Below are positions 16,768 to 24,777 of a stretch of DNA of 64,000 nt, piece after piece (position 1 is the first letter of the stretch; every line of letters starts with the position of its first letter). The position numbers and the translations under genes were made by a program. A model generated the notes under the pieces. The model did no database searches. It was not told the origin of the DNA and saw only the letters and a program-made list of their open reading frames with translations. Source of the stretch: Desulfobacteraceae bacterium (GTDB lineage Bacteria > Desulfobacterota > Desulfobacteria > Desulfobacterales > Desulfobacteraceae); assembly GCA_024225635.1 (NCBI GenBank), contig JAAEMK010000200.1:1-64000 (forward strand), given 5' to 3'.

Positions 16768-19338
16768 ATGAAAACAGCCACTCACATTTTTTCGCGATCC
16801 AATATTGTTCCGTCGTCTGCATCCCGTATTCCCGACAGGCAGATTCTCTTCTTCACCGTCCTGATATCCGCGCTGCTATTGCTGACGGCCGCAGGATATG
16901 CAGGCGATGGGGCCACCATAAAGAAAAGATTCAGGGACAGCCCCCTTCCCCTGTCATACGATTCCGGGGAATTTACCGCAAAACGATTCATTATCCGGCT
17001 GAAACAGCGCCACCGTGGAACACCCGGCAGGATGACCCGGGGAGATAAAAAAAACGAGACAATTGCACGGTTGAAGCAGGAGGCTCAGTCAAATCAGGAA
17101 AAGGTGCTTCAATTCCTTAAAGAGAAAGAGCTCTCCCGTAAGGCAAACCGCCATGGTAAGCGTTTCAACCGGCCGGACATGGTTACCGGGGATGGGGATA
17201 ACACCCGGAGTTTCTGGCTCTCAAACTGTATCGCGGTAACGGCCACGCCGGAAGAACTCGAACAGATCGCCGCCCATCCGGATGTGGCGGAGGTAACTGA
17301 GAATATTATTTTAAGGATTCCCTCCATAAGTATCAGCAGTTCCGATGACACCATGGCCCATGAATACCCATGGAACCACCGGCTCATCGGCCTGGATGAA
17401 GTCTTCGGCGCAGGCATTGACGGAAGCGGGGTGAAGTTGGGAGTGATTGACACCGGCATCAATCCCCAACACCCGGACATTGCCGGAAAAATTGTCAACT
17501 GGGCCGAATTCGACTTCCATGGAAATAAAATCGACAGCGAGCCCTACGACGCCGAAGAAAGGGACCACGGCACCCATGTGGCCTCGGTTCTTGCCGGGGA
17601 TTCCCTGGGAGTTGCCCCGGGGGCCACCCTGGCGGTTGCCTTGGCGCTTCCCAAGGGTATGGGCAGCCTTGAACAACTGCTGGCAGCCATGGAATGGGTA
17701 CTCAACCCGGACGACAATACGGCAACGGACGACGGTGCCCGGATTGTAAACATGTCCTGGGGCGTGTTGGGAACATCAACGGTCATTCGGGAAGCGATTC
17801 TGAACATGGTGGAGGCGGGAGTCCTGCCTGTCTGTGCCATCGGTAATGCAGGGGAAATAACCACTTACTCCCCCGGGAATATTCCCGAGGCCGTGGGGGT
17901 CGGAGCTGTTGACCGATACGATGAAGTCCCCGAGTTCTCTTCCTGGGGAGAGGTCCGTTGGGATAATATATCCCTGCTGAAACCGGACATTTCAGCCCCC
18001 GGCGAGGATATCCCAGTAATGGACAGCCAGGGTAACCCCCTAGCCCTGTCGGGAACCTCCCTGGCCTCCCCCCATGTGGCCGGCGCCGCTGCCCTGCTGC
18101 TCCAGCACACTCCTGAACTGACATTGCCCCAGCTAAAGGAATCCCTTTTTCGAAGCGCAAAGTATTTGGGACCACCAAATTTTTTTGAGTCATACGGTAA
18201 AAGCAGGCTCGACGTGGCCGCGGCGATAAACTTCCTTGAAGGGAACTACACGCCTTCCAGCACGCCTTTCAACAGTACCGATGTGCTAATGGAATACATC
18301 AACCCCCTTGACGATTCCCAGCCATCCATTGTCAGCCAATTCTTTTCCAACGGCGAGGGAGGTTTTCTACCGCCGGTCCTCTTTCGTCCCCCAGGGGATG
18401 CAAAGACCGAAATACTTGGGATTGCAGACGTAAACGGTGACGGTTGTTCGGACCTTGTAGCAAGGGCGACGACCCCCCTTGACACCGGCGAATACAGGAT
18501 CACCTATTCGGTTTATCAATCCCGGAAGGTAGAGGGGTTCACCCCCGTGGGCATCCCGTGGTACTCGTTTGTCTCTCCCAGCCGGGAGTCCCGTAAAGTC
18601 ATCGGTTTCGGGGATGTTAACGGCGATAATAAAGATGATATGATCCTCGGCGAAAGCATTCTTGTCAACATCTTTTACCGCTGGAACCTGTTTGCCGTAC
18701 TGGGAGGAGAGGACATCGATCCCGATGCCCCCCCAAAACTGTGGTCCACCCTCATATCCCACATGTTGTACCACATCCATTTCGGCCTGGGAGACGTGAA
18801 CGGAGACAACAGGTCCGACCTGATCGTCGGCCAGCGTTATCAATATTATAACCAGCCGATCTCCTATTATTCCAGGGTCTCAAACGGAGAATTATTTGAA
18901 GTTTCCCACACCTACCCCCACCGCATCAGAACCTCGTTTTACGGCCCCCTCCGATTATTGGCGGTAAAAGACGTCAACGGGGACAGAAACGCAGATCTGA
19001 TCCTTGGCGCCGATGTTTTCAGCCCGGGCGTGGAAACCCCAATTTATATATCACTTTCAGACGGCCGTGGGGAATTTATCACCGAAACCCCCTGGGCTAC
19101 CTTTCCCTTGGGGAACGGGGGCAGGTTCGAGACGGCATCGGATATGAACGGAGACGGACTGCCGGATTTGATCATCAGGACTTCGAATATCTCACCGTAT
19201 CTGGATCTTTGGATATACGAGGGAGATAACCGGTTTAAAGAGCAATCCCAATGGCTGAATTTAAAGCCGATCATCCCGAATATGACAATCGGCTTCAAGG
19301 GAGCCGGCAATATCGGGCTGGGGGATTGGAGAAGATAG
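16768..19338 (+). CDS. Secreted S8 subtilisin-like protease with FG-GAP repeats
   Basis: About 856 residues. An N-terminal hydrophobic stretch (ILFFTVLISALLLLTAAGYA) acts as signal peptide or anchor, followed by an inhibitor-like prodomain (about 60-185). The S8 catalytic domain has Asp 228 in VIDTGINPQHPD, His 267 in DHGTHVASVLAG, the oxyanion Asn in AIGNAG and Ser 431 in LSGTSLASPHVAG, so the triad is complete. The C-terminal third carries about five FG-GAP/VCBS-like repeats with calcium-binding DxNGDxxxD motifs, such as DVNGDGCSDL, DVNGDNKDDM, DVNGDNRSDL, DVNGDRNADL and DMNGDGLPDL. ATG 16768 with AGGTGG upstream is preferred to GTG 16759. It is the first gene of a six-gene co-directional set and lies 30 bases before the next gene. 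It may mature the other exported proteins of the cluster. Confidence 0.88.
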   Translation: MKTATHIFSRSNIVPSSASRIPDRQILFFTVLISALLLLTAAGYAGDGATIKKRFRDSPLPLSYDSGEFTAKRFIIRLKQRHRGTPGRMTRGDKKNETIARLKQEAQSNQEKVLQFLKEKELSRKANRHGKRFNRPDMVTGDGDNTRSFWLSNCIAVTATPEELEQIAAHPDVAEVTENIILRIPSISISSSDDTMAHEYPWNHRLIGLDEVFGAGIDGSGVKLGVIDTGINPQHPDIAGKIVNWAEFDFHGNKIDSEPYDAEERDHGTHVASVLAGDSLGVAPGATLAVALALPKGMGSLEQLLAAMEWVLNPDDNTATDDGARIVNMSWGVLGTSTVIREAILNMVEAGVLPVCAIGNAGEITTYSPGNIPEAVGVGAVDRYDEVPEFSSWGEVRWDNISLLKPDISAPGEDIPVMDSQGNPLALSGTSLASPHVAGAAALLLQHTPELTLPQLKESLFRSAKYLGPPNFFESYGKSRLDVAAAINFLEGNYTPSSTPFNSTDVLMEYINPLDDSQPSIVSQFFSNGEGGFLPPVLFRPPGDAKTEILGIADVNGDGCSDLVARATTPLDTGEYRITYSVYQSRKVEGFTPVGIPWYSFVSPSRESRKVIGFGDVNGDNKDDMILGESILVNIFYRWNLFAVLGGEDIDPDAPPKLWSTLISHMLYHIHFGLGDVNGDNRSDLIVGQRYQYYNQPISYYSRVSNGELFEVSHTYPHRIRTSFYGPLRLLAVKDVNGDRNADLILGADVFSPGVETPIYISLSDGRGEFITETPWATFPLGNGGRFETASDMNGDGLPDLIIRTSNISPYLDLWIYEGDNRFKEQSQWLNLKPIIPNMTIGFKGAGNIGLGDWRR

Positions 19339-19368
19339 TCGTAAACGAACCAACAAGGAGGTAAAACC

Positions 19369-20319
19369 GTGAAACGATTAATGACAATTTTAACCCCATT
19401 GTTTTTACTGGCAGCTGCCGCTACACCTACCCACGCAGACATTGTCTGGGACGAGATCGAGAGCATGTATTTAGGGGGAGGACCAGCGAGAACTAGCTAC
19501 ATGATGAACTCAAATGGCGCTGAATTTATAGACCTTTCCGTCGGCTGGGTCGAATATGACCTAGGAGTCACACCATACGTAAATAATAACCCTACAAAGC
19601 CAAATGTATCAATCACCCAGGCAACCTATCCAAGCAATGCTACTGCTTACCTGAAAAGCCAATCTAGCGGAGCCTTAACATCCAACGGCACATCCAGCTT
19701 CGTTACCACCCTCCTTGAGCATGAAAATTTCGCAGGTAATGACGCAATTGTCGCTAAGCAGGAACCCAAAGTCGATATCAAAAGAAACTTTTATGTCACC
19801 TCGGATATGACCATCACCCTTTCCGCCGCCATCACGGGTCCCATAAACTTTACTGTGCAGAACTACGACTGTAGCACCCTCAGGGGCATCGACGTCATGG
19901 ACCCCTATTACGGCTATACCCTAACAGCTCTAACCCAGGTGTCTACCTGGAGTAAAAAAATGGGGATGATTGAACTCCCGATAAAAATCCTAATGAACAA
20001 TGACACGTTAAGCGGATCCAAAACCATGAAGCTGGTATCTGATCCTGATATTTTCTATGTATTCCATACTAGCCTGTATTTGCAATCAATGGTCAAAAAC
20101 AACGACGCGTTTTATGTAAACCCCGTCGCCCTGGGAGACAAAGTGTTTGAGATTGGAGAGTGGGACGGCCATGAATCGGTGAATCCCTTGACGCTAACAT
20201 CCACCGTTACCCCCCTGTTGAATACCCCGGTCCCCGGCTCGGTGCTTCTGCTTTTATCCGGATTGGCAGGATTATTCACAGCCCGGCGCAGGTATCCCGG
20301 CAAGCCCTGGTTAGCCTGA
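19369..20319 (+). CDS. Exported protein with PEP-CTERM-like sorting tail
   Basis: 316 residues with a signal peptide (LMTILTPLFLLAAAATPTHA) and a C-terminal tripartite tail: a Pro-containing motif TPVPGSV, a hydrophobic span LLLLSGLAGLF and a basic end ARRRYPGK. This is the plan of exosortase-processed PEP-CTERM/VPxxP-type proteins. The body is beta-rich and was not recognised. The start is GTG with a strong AGGAGG at good spacing. It follows the S8 protease by 30 bases. No exosortase is present in the window, so the processing enzyme would have to be encoded elsewhere. Confidence 0.72.
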   Translation: MKRLMTILTPLFLLAAAATPTHADIVWDEIESMYLGGGPARTSYMMNSNGAEFIDLSVGWVEYDLGVTPYVNNNPTKPNVSITQATYPSNATAYLKSQSSGALTSNGTSSFVTTLLEHENFAGNDAIVAKQEPKVDIKRNFYVTSDMTITLSAAITGPINFTVQNYDCSTLRGIDVMDPYYGYTLTALTQVSTWSKKMGMIELPIKILMNNDTLSGSKTMKLVSDPDIFYVFHTSLYLQSMVKNNDAFYVNPVALGDKVFEIGEWDGHESVNPLTLTSTVTPLLNTPVPGSVLLLLSGLAGLFTARRRYPGKPWLA

Positions 20320-20438
20320 TTTGATAACTGCCAATCCGTGTAACCCCAAAGGAGGTGGTAGCCATGATCTTATAAAGCTTTATCAAAAGGATATAATTCA
20401 AACCTCAAAAAAAATAATATCTTTCGAGGAGAAAAGTC

Positions 20439-21242
20439 ATGTTGAAAAGAATCATAACTCTGATTGCAGCACTTGCAATTCTTTCAGCCCCAGCCTTTGC
20501 AGGGGACAGGCCCGAGTTCGATTGTGTCGGTGACGATGCAACCAATTATTTCAACGATGCCATCAAAAACATGGTTGTGGTCCAAAACCCCTGGAATCTG
20601 TCGAGCGACTTTACAGGCTATATCTTTAACGGCGAGCCCATGGAGTATTTCATACCACCGGTTCAGATGACCCCTGACATCTGCTTTCTGGATCCGGTAT
20701 ACCTTTCAGCCTATACCCAGTGGAGACGTCCGGCCGTCTACGACTATAAGATCGTTCTTCAGATGGATCCCCAGAGCGACCTTGACATCAACATCGTAGA
20801 CTGTGTCGTAAAGCATAACTCAAAGACGGCCTTTGGAACCGATCCCTGGGAAGGCGCGGACCAGACCGGCCGTTTTCAGCTGACCGACGGTACATCCGTA
20901 TTTATGCCAGGGGCAAATCCCATGATTACAGTGATGGCTATGCCCGGTCCCAACGCTGTATTTGGCTTCAACAATCCATTCTACCTGACAAACCGTACCC
21001 AGGGAGGGCTCACGGACTTACTGATGCAGAATCTTCTCTACACCTCCAAAGCTCTTTGGGAAGAGGGTCTGGTTGCAAGAATGCCCGAATATAGTGTTGG
21101 CGATGAGAATCCTCTCAGTGCCGGTGATATGTTAGCCATCAGGATCGAGATTCCCTTTCTCAATCCCGTTGATATCCGGTACGGTAGAGACAATGTTTGC
21201 ATCAAATACGTCGGCATTGACGGGACGATCTTCACTCAATAG
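20439..21242 (+). CDS. Secreted protein of unknown function, paralogue A
   Basis: 267 residues with a clear signal peptide (LIAALAILSAPAFA). The function was not recognised. The mature protein starts with RPEFD.VG.D..NYFNDA and contains SAYTQWRRPA, VLQMDPQSDLDI, KTAFGTDPWEGADQTGRF, LTDGTSVFMPGANP, EGLVARMPE and DIRYGRDNV. All of these recur in the gene at 23661, and over half of the positions look identical by eye. Two conserved cysteines (ICF and DCVVKH) could form a disulfide. GAGGAG precedes the ATG. It lies in the exported-protein cluster and is followed by a hairpin terminator or attenuator at 21296-21330. Confidence 0.8.
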   Translation: MLKRIITLIAALAILSAPAFAGDRPEFDCVGDDATNYFNDAIKNMVVVQNPWNLSSDFTGYIFNGEPMEYFIPPVQMTPDICFLDPVYLSAYTQWRRPAVYDYKIVLQMDPQSDLDINIVDCVVKHNSKTAFGTDPWEGADQTGRFQLTDGTSVFMPGANPMITVMAMPGPNAVFGFNNPFYLTNRTQGGLTDLLMQNLLYTSKALWEEGLVARMPEYSVGDENPLSAGDMLAIRIEIPFLNPVDIRYGRDNVCIKYVGIDGTIFTQ

Positions 21243-21295
21243 TAATCCAATAAAGTAACGTCCCATGCAATTGGTGGGATTTTCCTCAAACCGGC

Positions 21296-21330
21296 GACAC
21301 CGGGGAAATCACTTTCCCCGGTGTCCTTTT
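21296..21330 (+). terminator. Intrinsic terminator or attenuator inside the exported-protein cluster
   Basis: A perfect 13-bp inverted repeat, GACACCGGGGAAA (21296-21308) with TTTCCCCGGTGTC (21313-21325), has a TCAC loop and is followed by CTTTT. It lies between the first secreted paralogue and the HEAT-repeat gene, so it may end most transcripts and leave the distal genes at a lower level. Confidence 0.75.
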
Positions 21331-21354
21331 CATACCAGCAGCAAGGAGATCATC

Positions 21355-22737
21355 ATGGACAGAAAATCAATCCTCCTGACCATCACGTTTGCCGGGATCA
21401 TATTCGTTGGTGTCATCGTCTACAATATCTTTGATGATAGGATTGCCGGCAACCCCCATGATAAAAAAAGCAATTTACAAACCCGCACGGGGGAGACCGG
21501 CCAAACGGCAGAGCTATATGCCTTTCCGATAGCACAAGCAAAAAAAGAAACAGAACCGGTTGATAACAACCCCGGTGAAGGACCCCCAAACAAATCCTCC
21601 GACCCGGAGCAACCCCGGGAAGAAGAGGATATATCCGACCGGATCAGGAGAGCCAGAAAACTCAGACAGGAACCTTCGAAAAAAAACATAGCGCTTTTGA
21701 AAAAATTTATTGGCAGCGAGAACCGGACCCTTGTGCTGTCAGCATTAAACAGCCTGGCGTTCATTGGCAAGGGAACGGAGTTTGAAGACGAGATCTTAAC
21801 GCTTTTACAGGATAAAGCAAAGGATCCGGACTTTTCTCAACGGGGCCAGGCCCTCATCATCGCATCCCTGATGGCAGAAGATGAGCGGGTTCTCCCCATC
21901 ATCAACGAATTCATTGCCCGGGAGGACAATACGGAAAGCTACATAAGGTATGCGGTGGCAGCCCTTGCCGCCGTTGGAAACCCGGCGTGTGTCGACTCTC
22001 TGGAAAAGATACTTGACCGCGCCTGCTCTCCGGAAATTCACCAAAGGGCGTTTCATACCCTCGGCAAAATCAATGATGCCCAGAGCACGGCTATCCTGGA
22101 AAAACATCTTTTATCTGGAACTGAACAGAATCAGGCATACAGCGCCTGGGCGCTCGCCATGAACAACACCCCCGGGCATAACGAGATCCTGTACCAGGCA
22201 CTGGCGGCAAAACAACTTGGACAGGAAACAATAGGTGTGCTTTCCAGAAGTTCGGCCGGAGCAAGAATTCTGGGAGATCTCCTGGTGGAAGACACCTTTG
22301 AAATAGCGGATAAAATCAGCACGTTGGAGACGCTTGAAAAAAGCCTGCTTTTATCTACAGGTTCGGTTCGTTCAAACATCATCGAAAACGTTGAACCGCT
22401 TCTTGACAGCGACAATTATGAGATTCAGCTCCATGCGCTTAAAATCGTGGGCAGCGGATTCGGAGACGAGGAAACCCTGGATCTGATAAGCCCCAAATTG
22501 AGCTCCCCGGACACCAGGGTGCGGAAGACCGCAGTAGACGCCTACCTTCCCTATCTTACGGAGAGCAACTATAAACCGCTTCTGCACCTGATCTGGGATG
22601 AGGACGAGGCAGTCAGGCGAAAGGCGTTCTCATCGGCCTTTGCCTACATTGACGACTCAGACCGGCCGCTCCTGGAAAAGGCCCTTGGTCACCAGGACGA
22701 ATTCATCCGAAACCAGGTATTCCAGGCATTAAACTAA
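21355..22737 (+). CDS. Membrane-anchored HEAT-repeat protein
   Basis: 460 residues from the ATG at 21355, which has AAGGAG upstream. An N-terminal signal anchor (ILLTITFAGIIFVGVIVYNIF) is followed by a charged low-complexity linker (about 30-95, rich in E, P and R) and then roughly ten helical HEAT/PBS-lyase-type repeats to the C-terminus, for example LALNSLAFIG, AVAALAAVGNPACV and AFHTLGKIND. HEAT repeats usually bind other proteins. The topology puts the repeats in the periplasm, so a scaffold or adaptor role for the neighbouring exported proteins is plausible. It is followed after 11 bases by the parvulin gene. Confidence 0.75.
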   Translation: MDRKSILLTITFAGIIFVGVIVYNIFDDRIAGNPHDKKSNLQTRTGETGQTAELYAFPIAQAKKETEPVDNNPGEGPPNKSSDPEQPREEEDISDRIRRARKLRQEPSKKNIALLKKFIGSENRTLVLSALNSLAFIGKGTEFEDEILTLLQDKAKDPDFSQRGQALIIASLMAEDERVLPIINEFIAREDNTESYIRYAVAALAAVGNPACVDSLEKILDRACSPEIHQRAFHTLGKINDAQSTAILEKHLLSGTEQNQAYSAWALAMNNTPGHNEILYQALAAKQLGQETIGVLSRSSAGARILGDLLVEDTFEIADKISTLETLEKSLLLSTGSVRSNIIENVEPLLDSDNYEIQLHALKIVGSGFGDEETLDLISPKLSSPDTRVRKTAVDAYLPYLTESNYKPLLHLIWDEDEAVRRKAFSSAFAYIDDSDRPLLEKALGHQDEFIRNQVFQALN

Positions 22738-22748
22738 AGGAGGCCGCC

Positions 22749-23651
22749 ATGCATAAGGTCACCCATCGGAAGAAACGGTTATTACTGATTTTACACAGCG
22801 TTTTCTGGTTAGTGGCGGGAGTGCTCCTGCACACCCTGTTGCCCATACCGGCAACCTCGGAAACAGAAACCGGGGGGGAAGTCATAGCCATGGTGAACCA
22901 TGTTGAGATCAGGAAAAACGAGCTCAACAGGCTGATTTCCCAGTTCAAGCAAAAAGCCGGGAAAAAGAGCGTCACCCTGGATGAAAAAAAACAGCTGCTC
23001 AAAAACCTCACAATCCGCCAGCTGATTTTGCAGAGCCTCGAAGCCCAGGCCCTGAGAAAACAAGAACCTGTAATAAAAAAAGTAACGGAGTTTGAAAACA
23101 GCCTTGTCATAACCCAGTTCATCAAAAAGCATGTGGAAAAGGAGCTCAGCCTGACCGATGGGGAGTTTGCCGGATACTACCGGGATCACAAAACAAGATT
23201 CAGGTCCGACGAGAAAATCGAGGCAAGCGTTATTCTGCTCAGGACAGAAACGGATGCCGCCATGGTTCTTGGGAAACTCAAAAAAGGAGAACCCTTCGAA
23301 GATCTGGCAAGGGAGTACTCCATAGATCTTCCCTCGGCAACAAAAGGAGGAAGCCTTGGGACAGTAGCAATCGGCACTGTTTATCCCCAGGTATGGAGGG
23401 AGCTAAAAAGGCTGAAGCCGGGAGAGATAAGCAAAATCATCGAAACCAAATATGGATACAATATCTTACTGACCAACAAAATACTTGCCCCAGAGATCAC
23501 ACCATTTGAAGAGGTAAAAACCGAGATAAGGAATATCCTTCTAAGGGAAAAGAGGGAAAAAGCCTATGATAAAATGGTAAAAGAACTCGAGAAAAACGCA
23601 GACCTTAAAATATTCGAAAACCGTCTTGCTGATACCGGAGGCAAGGAATAG
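22749..23651 (+). CDS. Periplasmic PpiC-type peptidyl-prolyl isomerase
   Basis: 300 residues. An N-terminal signal anchor (LLLILHSVFWLVAGVLLHTLL), a SurA/PrsA-like helical chaperone part (about 35-150) and a single parvulin domain (about 155-250) are visible; the parvulin part includes EASVILLRTETDAAMVL, FEDLAREYSID, GGSLGTVAIG and KPGEISKIIETKYGYNILLTN. A C-terminal helix of about 40 residues follows. It would help fold exported proteins. AAAGGAGG precedes the ATG. It lies between the HEAT-repeat gene and the second secreted paralogue, with 9 to 12 base gaps, so all three are probably one transcript. A dedicated foldase for the paralogous secreted proteins is a reasonable inference. Confidence 0.85.
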   Translation: MHKVTHRKKRLLLILHSVFWLVAGVLLHTLLPIPATSETETGGEVIAMVNHVEIRKNELNRLISQFKQKAGKKSVTLDEKKQLLKNLTIRQLILQSLEAQALRKQEPVIKKVTEFENSLVITQFIKKHVEKELSLTDGEFAGYYRDHKTRFRSDEKIEASVILLRTETDAAMVLGKLKKGEPFEDLAREYSIDLPSATKGGSLGTVAIGTVYPQVWRELKRLKPGEISKIIETKYGYNILLTNKILAPEITPFEEVKTEIRNILLREKREKAYDKMVKELEKNADLKIFENRLADTGGKE

Positions 23652-23660
23652 GAGAACTCC

Positions 23661-24476
23661 ATGGAACTTATAAGGCCGTTAATAGTTGTTCTGCTGTTTG
23701 TAGTAACAGGAAGTCAGGCATATGGCGGGGGAAGGCCGGAATTTGACGCTGTGGGAAATGACAGTTTGAACTATTTCAACGACGCGGTGACAGCACTGGT
23801 ATTGACCGCCAACCCCTGGAACACAAAGAGCGATTTTACAGGGAACCCTTTCCCTGGAATGGAGTACTTCAATCCCCCAGTCCAGCTGACAGGTGACCTC
23901 TGCCATGACGGTTACCGGTCCGCCTACACCCAATGGCGGAGACCTGCCAGGTATGAATGGCGGATCGTGCTTCAGATGGACCCCCAGAGCGATCTTGACA
24001 TCAGCATCAAGCAGTGCGTTGTAAAACACAGCTCAACCACTGTTTTTGGGAAAGACCCCTGGGAAGGCGGCGACCAGACCGGCCGTTACCAGCTGACCGA
24101 CGGCACATCGGTTTTCATTCCAGGGGCGAATCCGTCCATCACGGTTGAGGCAAACCCGGGGCCCAATGCCGTATTGGGTTTTACCAGCCCCTTTATTCTC
24201 ACGTGCCGCAGCCAGGGCGGCATCAATGATCTCCCCCTGGCACGCCTTCCGTACACGGGTACCGGGATCTGGAACAGGTCCCTGGTTGCACGAATGCCGG
24301 AGCATCAAAGGGCCGCACCCAACCAGGGCGTCGAGTACCCCTTGAGCGCGGGTGATACCATCAGGATCACCATCGACATACCATTTTTAAACAGTGTGGA
24401 TATTCGTTACGGCCGGGACAATGTGACCTTAAGGTACCTGGGAGTGAACAACACCATCTTCACTGATTCCGATTGA
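23661..24476 (+). CDS. Secreted protein of unknown function, paralogue B
   Basis: 271 residues with a signal peptide (LIVVLLFVVTGSQAYG). It is a clear paralogue of the gene at 20439: RPEFD.VG.D..NYFNDAV, NPPVQLTG, SAYTQWRRPARYE, VLQMDPQSDLDI, DPWEGGDQTGRYQLTDGTSVF, IPGANPSITV, SLVARMPEH and DIRYGRDNVTLRYLG are shared in the same order. Paralogue B is shorter around residue 75 and longer near residue 220. No known domain was recognised. It is the last gene of the exported-protein cluster and faces the convergent qrc locus. Confidence 0.8.
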   Translation: MELIRPLIVVLLFVVTGSQAYGGGRPEFDAVGNDSLNYFNDAVTALVLTANPWNTKSDFTGNPFPGMEYFNPPVQLTGDLCHDGYRSAYTQWRRPARYEWRIVLQMDPQSDLDISIKQCVVKHSSTTVFGKDPWEGGDQTGRYQLTDGTSVFIPGANPSITVEANPGPNAVLGFTSPFILTCRSQGGINDLPLARLPYTGTGIWNRSLVARMPEHQRAAPNQGVEYPLSAGDTIRITIDIPFLNSVDIRYGRDNVTLRYLGVNNTIFTDSD

Positions 24477-24500
24477 TTGCACCATGGAACCATATCGGTA

Positions 24501-24556
24501 TGAAAATAAAAAAGGCGCCCCTTCCCCTGCTGGAATGCAGGGAAAGAGGGCGCCTT
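24501..24556 (-). terminator. Terminator of the qrc operon
   Basis: AAGGCGCCC (24512-24520) pairs with GGGCGCCTT (24548-24556), with further pairing of the CCCTGC/GCAGGG region inside. On the minus strand the stem is followed by a run of T broken by one A. It lies about 35 bases after the small membrane gene and can also serve the convergent exported-protein cluster. Confidence 0.75.
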
Positions 24557-24591
24557 GCAGTATGGCTAAACCGTTTTACCGGTTTCTTTCT

Positions 24592-24747
24592 TTAGTGGTG
24601 GGAGCCTTTTCCCGCCGCGGTGTCGAGTATGGTTTTAACCACACAAAAGGTCAGCCCCGCGCCCAGGATTGCGATGGTGTACCACATGCCTCCGAAAAAG
24701 AGGAAGTGCCCGGCGTCCCACGCCCATTCAAAACAAAATGGCAACAT
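24592..24747 (-). CDS. 51-residue membrane protein downstream of qrcD
   Basis: A short gene that could easily be missed. ATG at 24747 has GGGAG seven bases upstream and the stop is TAA at 24592. The product begins MLPFCFEWAWDAGHFLFFGG, has a hydrophobic span MWYTIAILGAGLTFCVV (about 21-37) and a short basic, His-ending tail (KGSHH). It lies 30 bases after qrcD and before the qrc terminator, so it should be co-transcribed. A single transmembrane helix and this position suggest a small accessory subunit or an assembly factor of the quinone reductase complex; this is inference. Confidence 0.72.
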   Translation of the reverse strand: MLPFCFEWAWDAGHFLFFGGMWYTIAILGAGLTFCVVKTILDTAAGKGSHH

Positions 24748-24777
24748 AACTATTCTCCCTTATCTACCTTAATATTG

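Noticed and set aside
20340-20378. Three-codon leader frame (ATG ATC TTA TAA) after a strong AGGAGG
   Set aside because: It is too short to judge. It may be chance or the remnant of an old start, and no paired attenuator follows.
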